From CAZUHB01 sp964620445 (GTDB lineage Bacteria > Planctomycetota > B15-G4 > CAYZWU01), in contig CAZUHB010000004.1 in the NCBI GenBank assembly GCA_964620445.1, positions 62,001 through 126,000 on the forward strand: a stretch of 64,000 bases of DNA, written 5' to 3'. The position numbers were made by a program, and so were the translations under genes. This document shows positions 43,296 through 50,335 of the stretch, in pieces (position 1 is the stretch's first letter; each line of letters starts with the position of its first letter). The notes beneath the pieces were generated by a model. It was not told the DNA's origin. It saw only the letters and a list, made by a program, of their open reading frames with translations, and searched no databases.

Positions 43296-44218
43296 AGGAA
43301 CTGACGGTCATCAGCGGCAAAGGCGGCACGGGCAAGACGAGCCTGGTGGCGTCCTTTGCCGCCCTGGCGCAGAGCAAGGTGATCGCCGATTGCGACGTGG
43401 ATGCCGCCGACCTCCATCTGGTGACCGCTCCCCGCACGGTGGAGCGCCGTTCGTTCACGGGCGGCAAAGAAGCCGTTATCGACCCGGACCTCTGCAACGG
43501 ATGCGGCTTCTGCCTGGACCTCTGCCGGTTCGGGGCGATATCGGCCGGCGGTTCGGCAAGTTCCATCGCCGGGGAAGCTTGCACCATCGACCCGTTCCTC
43601 TGCGAGGGCTGCGGTGTGTGCGCCCGCTTTTGCGAGGCAGGGGCGATCGAGCTCGACGAACGCACGCAGGGCGAGTGGTACATTTCCGACACGAGGCTCG
43701 GGCCGATGGTACACGCCAGGCTCGGTATCGCGGCGGAAAACTCGGGCAAGCTGGTCTCGATCATCCGGAACCGCGCCAGGGAGATCGCACGGGAAAAGAG
43801 CCTCGAATTCGTCATGGTCGACGGTTCCCCCGGCATCGGATGTCCGGTGATCGCATCGATCACGGGCTGCGATCTCGTGATGGCCGTGACCGAGCCCACA
43901 CTTTCGGGCCGGCACGATCTGGAGCGCGTGGCCGACCTGACCGCTCATTTCGGCATTCCGCTGATCGTGGCCGTCAACAAGTTCGATCTGAACGAAGCCG
44001 TCGCCCGCGAGATCGAAGAGTGGTGTGCTGAAAAGAAAATCGCGGTGGCGGGACGGATCCCTTACTGCGCCGATTTCACCGCCGCGATGATCGCTTGCCG
44101 GAGCGTGGTGGAGTACTGCGACCGCGCCGCGTCATCGGCGATAAGGGAACTGTGGACCGTCACGGTCGAGATGCTCCGCAATGGAGAGGATCGATCCGGT
44201 CGTTTTGTTCATTCTTGA
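43292..44218 (+). CDS. MinD-superfamily P-loop ATPase with inserted ferredoxin domain (second of pair)
   Basis: The 308-residue protein parallels the previous one: G-K-G-G-T-G-K-T near residue 8, two ferredoxin Cys sets (C-N-G-C-G-F-C-L-D-L-C and C-E-G-C-G-V-C-A-R-F-C) and D-G-S-P-G-I-G-C-P. Its GTG overlaps the previous stop (GTGA), so the two are coupled; the pair probably forms a heterodimer, as two such genes always occur together in ORP loci. A longer open frame upstream overlaps the first ATPase and is not used. Confidence 0.9.
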   Translation: MKELTVISGKGGTGKTSLVASFAALAQSKVIADCDVDAADLHLVTAPRTVERRSFTGGKEAVIDPDLCNGCGFCLDLCRFGAISAGGSASSIAGEACTIDPFLCEGCGVCARFCEAGAIELDERTQGEWYISDTRLGPMVHARLGIAAENSGKLVSIIRNRAREIAREKSLEFVMVDGSPGIGCPVIASITGCDLVMAVTEPTLSGRHDLERVADLTAHFGIPLIVAVNKFDLNEAVAREIEEWCAEKKIAVAGRIPYCADFTAAMIACRSVVEYCDRAASSAIRELWTVTVEMLRNGEDRSGRFVHS

Positions 44219-44232
44219 GTCAGGAACAGTAA

Positions 44233-45150
44233 ATGGAGAATCCGGAAAACGGGCCTGCACAGGCCGAAACATGCACGAGTTGCCAGCAGTCCGACTGCTC
44301 GGCCAAGGTGCGGCAATTCAACGAATCGGAAGAGGATCATGCCGTGCGGCAAGCGATCGCCGGGCGCATGTGCCACATCAAAAAAAAGATACTGATCCTC
44401 TCCGGGAAGGGCGGAGTGGGCAAGAGCACGGTGGCGGCGAACACGGCCGTGGCGCTCCTTCTCGAGGGCAAGAAGGTGGGGCTCATGGACATCGACATCC
44501 ACGGGCCGAGCATTCCCAAGCTCCTGAACATCAACGGAGTGCCCATGGCGAGCGCGGCCAACTCGATCGAACCGGTCACCGCCGTCGGCGGGCTCAGGGT
44601 GATGTCGATCGGCTTCTTTCTGCAGAACAGGGACGATGCGGTGATCTGGCGCGGGCCGATGAAGTTCGGAATGATCAGGCAGTTCCTCTCCGACGTGGAG
44701 TGGGGCGATCTCGATTATCTGATCGTCGATTCCCCGCCCGGTACGGGCGACGAGCCCCTTTCCGCAGCGCAGCTGATCCACGACGTGGACGGCGCCATCA
44801 TCGTCACCACACCGCAGGACATCGCCGTGGACGACGTGCGGCGCTCGATCAATTTCTGCCGCCAGCTGAAGATTCCCGTGGCCGGAGTGGTGGAGAATAT
44901 GTGCGGATTCGTCTGTCCGCACTGCGGGGTGGAAACGGACATCTTCAAGCGGGGGGGCGGCGTGGCCATGGCCGACCAGATGAAGGTCCCCTATCTCGGC
45001 GCGATCCCCATCGATCCCGACATCGTCGAGGCGAGCGACAACGGCACGCCCTATGTCCGGCAGTTCGCCCGGAGCCGGGCTGCCGAGGCGTTTCGGCAGT
45101 CGATCGTTCAACCTCTTTTCGATCTGGAAAAAGAAGGAAAAGTGAAATGA
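44233..45150 (+). CDS. mrp: Mrp/NBP35-family Fe-S carrier ATPase
   Basis: The 305-residue protein has the Walker A S-G-K-G-G-V-G-K-S at about residue 57, D-I-D-I-H-G-P-S, and the C-x-x-C of Mrp at about residue 230 (C-G-F-V-C-P-H-C). The N-terminus adds a C-T-S-C ... C pattern seen in NBP35-like forms. It binds and hands over Fe-S clusters. In ORP loci an Mrp gene accompanies the MinD pair. It ends overlapping the next gene by ATGA. Confidence 0.92.
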   Translation: MENPENGPAQAETCTSCQQSDCSAKVRQFNESEEDHAVRQAIAGRMCHIKKKILILSGKGGVGKSTVAANTAVALLLEGKKVGLMDIDIHGPSIPKLLNINGVPMASAANSIEPVTAVGGLRVMSIGFFLQNRDDAVIWRGPMKFGMIRQFLSDVEWGDLDYLIVDSPPGTGDEPLSAAQLIHDVDGAIIVTTPQDIAVDDVRRSINFCRQLKIPVAGVVENMCGFVCPHCGVETDIFKRGGGVAMADQMKVPYLGAIPIDPDIVEASDNGTPYVRQFARSRAAEAFRQSIVQPLFDLEKEGKVK

Positions 45151-45485
45151 AAATAGCCATCCCCACGGCCGGTGAAAGACTATGTCCCCATTTCGGCCAT
45201 TGCGAAATATTCGCCTTCCTCGAAGTGGACCGGCAGGCAAGGACTATCTTGAAAAGGAACGATGTCGTTCCTCCCCCGCATCAGCCCGGCCTGCTGCCCG
45301 GATGGCTACGGGAGCATGGTGTGAAACTGGTCATCGCCGGCGGAATGGGGCATCGCGCCCAGGAGTTTTTCAACCAGATGGGTATCGAGGTTGTCGTGGG
45401 CGCCCCGGCCGAAGATCCCGAGGATCTGGCCAGGTCATGGATGGACGGCACTCTCGTACTCGGAGGAAATGTTTGCGATCACTGA
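45147..45485 (+). CDS. DiNase/FeMo-co family protein (third copy)
   Basis: The 112-residue protein starts M-K-I-A-I-P-T-A-G and has C-P-H-F-G-H-C-E and V-I-A-G-G-M-G-H-R-A, clear family marks; the C-P-H-F-G-H-C set could bind metal. Its ATG overlaps the Mrp stop, showing translational coupling. Last gene before the terminator at 45572. Confidence 0.85.
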   Translation: MKIAIPTAGERLCPHFGHCEIFAFLEVDRQARTILKRNDVVPPPHQPGLLPGWLREHGVKLVIAGGMGHRAQEFFNQMGIEVVVGAPAEDPEDLARSWMDGTLVLGGNVCDH

Positions 45486-45571
45486 CAGCATCGATTCGGA
45501 TGGTTTTTCTTCATTATGGCCTCCTCTCAAAGTGCTCTGGAAGATCTGCTAGGATCGTCCGAATCGTAGAA

Positions 45572-45622
45572 GCGGGCCCGGCCAAGGACCTAACCAACCT
45601 TGATCCGGGCCCGCGCTTTTTT
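45572..45622 (+). terminator. Rho-independent terminator of the ORP-like operon
   Basis: A perfect ten-base stem, GCGGGCCCGG (45572-45581) and CCGGGCCCGC (45605-45614), with a 23-base loop, is followed by GC and six T (45617-45622). It lies 87 bases after the last ORP-like gene and just before the end of the convergent activator gene. Confidence 0.85.
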
Positions 45623-45654
45623 CCCGCGTCATCGAGACGGATGCCCGCCGGGGT

Positions 45655-47007
45655 TCAAAGATCGGTGATGCCGTAGCGTTTCATCTTTCGCCAGAGAGTG
45701 TTGCGTGAAATACCCAGTTCCTTGGCGGACAGGGTCCGGTTGCGGTTGTTCCTTTCGAGCACGGAGCGGATCGTTTCCGCCTCGGCGTTCTGCAAGGGCG
45801 TGGTGGCCCCGATTTCCGTTTCGAGGTCGGCGGTCACGCTCAGGAGCTGGGGAGGCAGGTCTTCGCGCTGGATCGTGTTGCCGGCGCACACGACGAAGGC
45901 GTGCTCGATCGCGTTTTCCAGCTCGCGCACGTTGCCCGGGTAGGAGTGGGCCATCAGGATTGCCATGACCCGTTCGGAACAGCGCTGGATGCGCCGTCCC
46001 TGAATGGCGTTGAATCGATCGATGAAATGTTGGATGAGAAGCGGAATGTCCTCTCTTCTCTCGCGCAGCGGCGGGATGGTCAGCCGCACCACGTTGAGCC
46101 TGAAGAAGAGGTCCTGCCTGAATTTTTTCCGCTGGACCTCGTGGGAGAGGTCGGTGTTTGTCGCGGCGATGATGCGCACATCGGTTTTCTCCGGTTCCGT
46201 CGCTCCCAGGGGCTCATATTCCTTTTCCTGGAGCACGCGCAGGAGCTTGACCTGCAGCACCTGGCTGAGCTCGCCGATCTCGTCGAAGAAAATCGATCCC
46301 CCTTCCGCGCGTGCGAATCGGCCCGGCTTGTCCTTCTTCGCGTCGGTGAACGCCCCTTTCTTGTAGCCGAAGAGCTCGCTCTCCAGAAGGGTGTCGGGCA
46401 GGGCGCCGCAGTTGACGGCCACGAAGGGTTTGTTTTTTCGCGGGCTCAGGTTGTGGACCGCGCGGGCGATCAGTTCCTTGCCCGTGCCGCTCTCACCCTC
46501 GACGAGAACATTGCTCTTGCTGTTGGCCACGAGGGGGAGCATCTCGAAGATGTTCTGCATCAGCTTGCTCTTGGACACGATGTCCTCCAGGACATAGGAC
46601 CCAAAAAGCCGCTTGCGCAGTTCCTTGATCGCGCTCAGGTCGCGGAACATCTCGACGCCGCCCAGAACGAGTCCGTGATCGTTGATGAGGGCAGCCGTGC
46701 TGATGGCGATCGGCAGCCGGCGGCCGTCCTTGGTGACGATCGTCACCTCGCGGTCCTCGATCTGCTGCCTTGTCCGGATGCTGTGCTTCAGGGTGCAGTC
46801 TTCGTGGCATATGTCGGCCTGGAAGATGTCGCAGCAGGGCATGCCGATCACCTCTTCTCCCTTGTAGCCGGTGATCTCCTCGGCCTTGCGGTTGAAGCTG
46901 GTGATCAATCCGTCCGAGTTGATCGTGAAAATTCCCTGTGAGATCGCGTCGAAGATGAGCGGGAAATAGCGGGAATCGAGTTCGGATTCCTTCGGATCGA
47001 GAATCAT
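45655..47007 (-). CDS. Sigma-54-dependent activator with PAS domain, divergent from the redox operon
   Basis: The 450-residue protein matches the other activator in layout: PAS (about 15-125), AAA+ domain with G-E-S-G-T-G-K-E, G-A-F-T-D-A and F-F-D-E-I-G-E, and a Fis-type HTH at the end (A-K-E-L-G-I-S-R-N-T-L-W-R-K). Its PAS domain has C-C-D-I-F-Q-A-D-I-C-H-E-D-C. ATG at 47007 is used, with AGGT seven bases before it; an upstream TTG (47043) is possible but lies in the operator region. It is transcribed away from the HdrD-like operon and probably controls that operon and itself through the TGTGACAC sites. Confidence 0.9.
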   Translation of the reverse strand: MILDPKESELDSRYFPLIFDAISQGIFTINSDGLITSFNRKAEEITGYKGEEVIGMPCCDIFQADICHEDCTLKHSIRTRQQIEDREVTIVTKDGRRLPIAISTAALINDHGLVLGGVEMFRDLSAIKELRKRLFGSYVLEDIVSKSKLMQNIFEMLPLVANSKSNVLVEGESGTGKELIARAVHNLSPRKNKPFVAVNCGALPDTLLESELFGYKKGAFTDAKKDKPGRFARAEGGSIFFDEIGELSQVLQVKLLRVLQEKEYEPLGATEPEKTDVRIIAATNTDLSHEVQRKKFRQDLFFRLNVVRLTIPPLRERREDIPLLIQHFIDRFNAIQGRRIQRCSERVMAILMAHSYPGNVRELENAIEHAFVVCAGNTIQREDLPPQLLSVTADLETEIGATTPLQNAEAETIRSVLERNNRNRTLSAKELGISRNTLWRKMKRYGITDL

Positions 47008-47046
47008 TTTGGTACCTGCCGTTATGTAATAACCATGTCTCAAATG

Positions 47047-47074
47047 TGTGACACAATAATTGTGACACGTGTCA
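47047..47074. promoter_or_regulatory. Repeated TGTGACAC operator / upstream activator site
   Basis: TGTGACAC occurs at 47047-47054 and 47061-47068; the second runs into the perfect palindrome TGACACGTGTCA (47063-47074). They lie about 165-190 bases before the -24 element of the HdrD-like operon and just upstream of the activator gene. A third TGTGACAC is at 47266-47273, close to the expected transcription start. The surrounding 306-base gap (47008-47314) is AT-rich, against GC-rich coding sequence on both sides, as expected of a control region. Confidence 0.6.
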
Positions 47075-47236
47075 TATTTGAAACAAATGTTTTATCCACA
47101 TAAACGAAATTAATACCAGATAAAGAAACTTAATATCAACAATTGTCACTTTGATAACTTTAACAGAATAAATTTCAACAATTAATGAAAACTACATCTT
47201 ATCTTCCACAATCGAACTTTCCCAAAAATCCTGATT

Positions 47237-47252
47237 CGGCGCACCCCTTGCT
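47237..47252 (+). promoter_or_regulatory. Candidate sigma-54 (-24/-12) promoter of the HdrD/NrfD operon
   Basis: CGGCGCACCCCTTGCT has GG (47238-47239) and GC (47250-47251) at exact -24/-12 spacing and a perfect TTGCT at -12. Expected transcription start is near 47263, about 50 bases before the ATG of the first gene. Confidence 0.6.
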
Positions 47253-47314
47253 CTCAGTCTTCCCATGTGACACTTTGCTGCATTTTCTTGGAACACCTGC
47301 GTGAGGAACATCTC

Positions 47315-48775
47315 ATGGCCGTGAAGTACAGCTTCTACGTGGAACCTTTTGAAGAGACGGGCCGCCCCAGGCGATTTCTGGAAGCAATGGCGGCGATCTT
47401 GAAGCATTCCAACTACGGCTTTCTGCTCGACATCTACTCGAAGATCCGCACCCGCTGCACGCGGTGCCGCGTCGACTGCCAGATCTTCCAGGCGAGCGAC
47501 GATCCGCGCGACATCCCCTGTGCGCGCAGTGAGCTGATCATGAAGATCTATCGCCGCTATTTCACGCCCGCCGGGCGGATGAGCGCACGGTTCTTCAACG
47601 GGTTCAGGCTCACCGACGCCTTCATCGACGACATGGCCGAGAGGCTGTACAACTGCACGGCGTGCCGCCGCTGCAAGGTCACCTGCCCCATGGGCATCGA
47701 TCATGGGCTCGTCACACACATGAGCCGCTGGATCCTGGCCGAGATCGACATCATCCCCAAGGCGCTCGTCGTGGCCACGCGCGAGCAGATCGACGGGGAC
47801 ACGAAAAACACGAGCGCCATTCCGATCGCGGCCCTCAAGGACACATGCGAGTTCCTCGAGGAGGAGCTCATGGAAATCTACAACGTGCCGGTCAAGTTTC
47901 CCATCGATGTGGAAGGCGCGGACTATGTTTTCTTTCCGGCAGTGAGCGACTACCTGCTCGAACCGGACACACTCATGGGGAATGCGGCCGTGTTTCACGC
48001 CACCGGCGACTCGTGGACGATCGGCGGCAAGTACTACGACGGGATCAACTACGGCCTCTTCTACAGCGACCGCATGTGGGACCGGATCGTCAACATGGAG
48101 GTCGACGAGGTCAAGCGGCTCAAGGGAAAGAACATTCTCATCGGCGAGTGCGGCCACGCGTCGCGGTCGGCCAAGGTGGGCGTGCCCAACTTCTACACCG
48201 GCGAGGCGCCGCCGCCCGTGATCAACATCATGGAGTACACCTACCGTGTGATCAAAGAAGGGCGGCTCGAGCTCAAGGGCCAGGTCATCGAGGAGCGCGT
48301 CACCTACCACGATCCCTGCAACATCGCCCGGTCGGGATGGATCGTGGACCAGCCGCGCGAGATCCTGCGTGCGATCTGCAAGGACTACGTCGACATGTAT
48401 CCCAGGGGAAAAGACAACTACTGCTGCGGCGGCGGGGGCGGGTCGGTGTCGATCGACGAGATCCGCAAGTACCGCACCCTGACGACGGGAGAAACAAAGG
48501 CGCGCCAGATCCGCGAAACAGGGGCCAAGTACGTGGTCGCGCCCTGTGCGAACTGCAAGAAACAACTCAAGGAGGTCTGCGAGGACCACGGTCTCGATGA
48601 GGTGGAGATCGTCGGTCTGCACGATCTCCTCTTGAAGGCGATCGTTTTTCCCGAGACCGCGGACCGGGGCGGGCGGGATCAAGAAGGGAAGGACGCCTTC
48701 GGAGGCAACGGCGACGGTGAGATCGAAGGCGCGAGCCTTCCCGCGCCGGCCGAAAAAACTCTGCTCGAGGAATGA
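47315..48775 (+). CDS. HdrD/DsrK-like iron-sulfur protein with CCG domain
   Basis: The 486-residue protein has ferredoxin-type Cys sets at about residue 48-70 (C-T-R-C-R-V-D-C ... C) and about 110 (C-T-A-C-R-R-C-K-V-T-C-P). A full cysteine-rich CCG motif lies at about 340-430 (D-P-C, C-C-G-G-G-G-G, C-A-N-C). This domain binds the active-site cluster in heterodisulfide reductase HdrD and in DsrK, TmcB and HmcF. It is likely the cytoplasmic catalytic subunit acting on a disulfide-type or unknown partner. The ATG at 47315 with GAGGAAC before it is used, although the frame is open upstream. First of four complex subunits. Confidence 0.9.
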   Translation: MAVKYSFYVEPFEETGRPRRFLEAMAAILKHSNYGFLLDIYSKIRTRCTRCRVDCQIFQASDDPRDIPCARSELIMKIYRRYFTPAGRMSARFFNGFRLTDAFIDDMAERLYNCTACRRCKVTCPMGIDHGLVTHMSRWILAEIDIIPKALVVATREQIDGDTKNTSAIPIAALKDTCEFLEEELMEIYNVPVKFPIDVEGADYVFFPAVSDYLLEPDTLMGNAAVFHATGDSWTIGGKYYDGINYGLFYSDRMWDRIVNMEVDEVKRLKGKNILIGECGHASRSAKVGVPNFYTGEAPPPVINIMEYTYRVIKEGRLELKGQVIEERVTYHDPCNIARSGWIVDQPREILRAICKDYVDMYPRGKDNYCCGGGGGSVSIDEIRKYRTLTTGETKARQIRETGAKYVVAPCANCKKQLKEVCEDHGLDEVEIVGLHDLLLKAIVFPETADRGGRDQEGKDAFGGNGDGEIEGASLPAPAEKTLLEE

Positions 48776-48812
48776 GACCGCTTTTGTAACGCCTTTATGA
48801 GGAGAGTCGACA

Positions 48813-49517
48813 ATGATCGACAAGTGGTTGGAACTGGCAAAGGGACCGATATTTCAGTTCGCCTTCCTTTTCATGGTGCTCGGCCTGGCGCGGCACCTGG
48901 TGCTGGCGATGATCGGGACCTTTCAGGCGATCAGGCGTGCCAATGACAGGAAGATCCCGATCAAGACGGTGATGAAAGCCACCGCCGGCTGGCTCGTACC
49001 GGTGAAAAAGATGCGCCACAATGCCTTGTTCGGCGTCACGTCGATCATCATGCACGTGGGGATGATCATCGTGCCTGTCTTTCTCTTTTCCCACGTGGCT
49101 CTCTGGAAGGCGAGTATCGGGATCGGCTGGCCCGGTCTCGGGCTCGGCCTTTCCGACGCGCTCACACTGCTCACGGTCGCCGCGCTCTTTGCGCTGCTCG
49201 CCATGCGGGTCATCTCGCGCGACGGACGTGCATTGAGCCGGTTCGAGGATTACGCTCTCTTGATCCTCCTGGCCGTGCCCTTTGTCAGCGGATATCTCGC
49301 CCTCCATCCGGCCATGAATCCCTTCGGATACAAGGGTTCCCTGCTCGTCCACGTGCTCTCCGGCGATTTGATTCTCTTTTTGATGCCCCTGACCAAGCTC
49401 TCCCACGTGGTGCTCATGCCCGGCACGCAGCTCTTTGCCGAGGTGGCGTGGCACTTTCCGGCGAATAGCGGCCGGAACGTGGCGATTGCGCTTCACAAGG
49501 AAGAGGAACAGGTATGA
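48813..49517 (+). CDS. Membrane cytochrome b subunit (DsrM/TmcC/HmcE-like)
   Basis: The 234-residue protein has about six membrane helices with conserved His on helices (H-V-G-M-I-I-V-P, L-V-H-V-L-S-G, L-S-H-V-V-L-M-P), the likely heme b ligands. It belongs to the NarI/DsrM type that exchanges electrons with quinone. Next to an HdrD-like gene this is a standard pairing. Its stop overlaps the next ATG. Confidence 0.85.
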   Translation: MIDKWLELAKGPIFQFAFLFMVLGLARHLVLAMIGTFQAIRRANDRKIPIKTVMKATAGWLVPVKKMRHNALFGVTSIIMHVGMIIVPVFLFSHVALWKASIGIGWPGLGLGLSDALTLLTVAALFALLAMRVISRDGRALSRFEDYALLILLAVPFVSGYLALHPAMNPFGYKGSLLVHVLSGDLILFLMPLTKLSHVVLMPGTQLFAEVAWHFPANSGRNVAIALHKEEEQV

Positions 49518-50335
49518 ACGACCAGATGGCCATACTCACCGACGTGACCAAGTGTATCGGGTGCGAGGAGTGCGTGCATGCCTGCAAGAGCACTTACGCG
49601 CTCCCGCCCGACAGGCCGTGGCGGTGGCAAAAAGACGTGACCGACCTCTCGGCCACGCGCTGGACCACGATCATCAACAAACCGGGCGGCGTTCACGTGC
49701 GCAAGCAGTGCCGTCACTGTGCCGAACCGGCGTGCGTGTCGGTCTGCCCCGTGGGCGCGCTGACCAAGACGCCCGAGGGGCCGGTGGTCTACGACGGATC
49801 CAGGTGCATGGGGTGCCGGTACTGCATGATGGCCTGCCCCTACGGTATTCCGCGGTACACCTGGCTCGAACCGGTGCCCTACGTGCGCAAGTGCGTCATG
49901 TGCCACGAAAAGATTCAAAAGGGTGAGCTCGCGCAACCGGCATGCACGAGCGCGTGCCCCACGCAGGCGACGATCTTCGGAACGCGCGGCGAACTCCTTG
50001 CCGAGGCGCGCCGCCGCATCGAGGCGGAGCCGAAAAAGTACATCGATCACATCTGGGGCGAGAAGGAGGTGGGGGGGGTGAACGTGCTCTACATCGGCGG
50101 CGTCGACCTCGGATTTCTCGGCTGGAAGCCCGACCTCGGCACTGAATCGCTGCCCGCCAAGACCTGGCCCGCGCTGCGCGCGGTGCCCGGTGTTTTCGTC
50201 GGTGTCGGTGTGGCCATGAGCGCGGCGAGCTGGGTGATCGGCAGGCGGATGAAGATCGCCGCCGCCCAGGCCGCGGAAGCACCCGCTGCCGAGCCAGCAC
50301 AAGAAGAACCCAACGGGGAGGCAGACTCCAAATGA
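49514..50335 (+). CDS. Four-cluster ferredoxin subunit (DsrO/HybA/HmcB-like) with C-terminal anchor
   Basis: The 273-residue protein has Cys sets for four [4Fe-4S] clusters: C-I-G-C-E-E-C-V-H-A-C, C-R-H-C-A-E-P-A-C-V-S-V-C-P, C-M-G-C-R-Y-C-M-M-A-C-P and C-V-M-C ... C-T-S-A-C-P. A membrane helix (F-V-G-V-G-V-A-M-S-A-A-S-W-V-I-G) lies near residue 235. Unlike HybA or DsrO it has no Tat signal, so it may face the cytoplasm, or be carried by a partner. Overlaps both neighbours by ATGA. Confidence 0.88.
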   Translation: MNDQMAILTDVTKCIGCEECVHACKSTYALPPDRPWRWQKDVTDLSATRWTTIINKPGGVHVRKQCRHCAEPACVSVCPVGALTKTPEGPVVYDGSRCMGCRYCMMACPYGIPRYTWLEPVPYVRKCVMCHEKIQKGELAQPACTSACPTQATIFGTRGELLAEARRRIEAEPKKYIDHIWGEKEVGGVNVLYIGGVDLGFLGWKPDLGTESLPAKTWPALRAVPGVFVGVGVAMSAASWVIGRRMKIAAAQAAEAPAAEPAQEEPNGEADSK

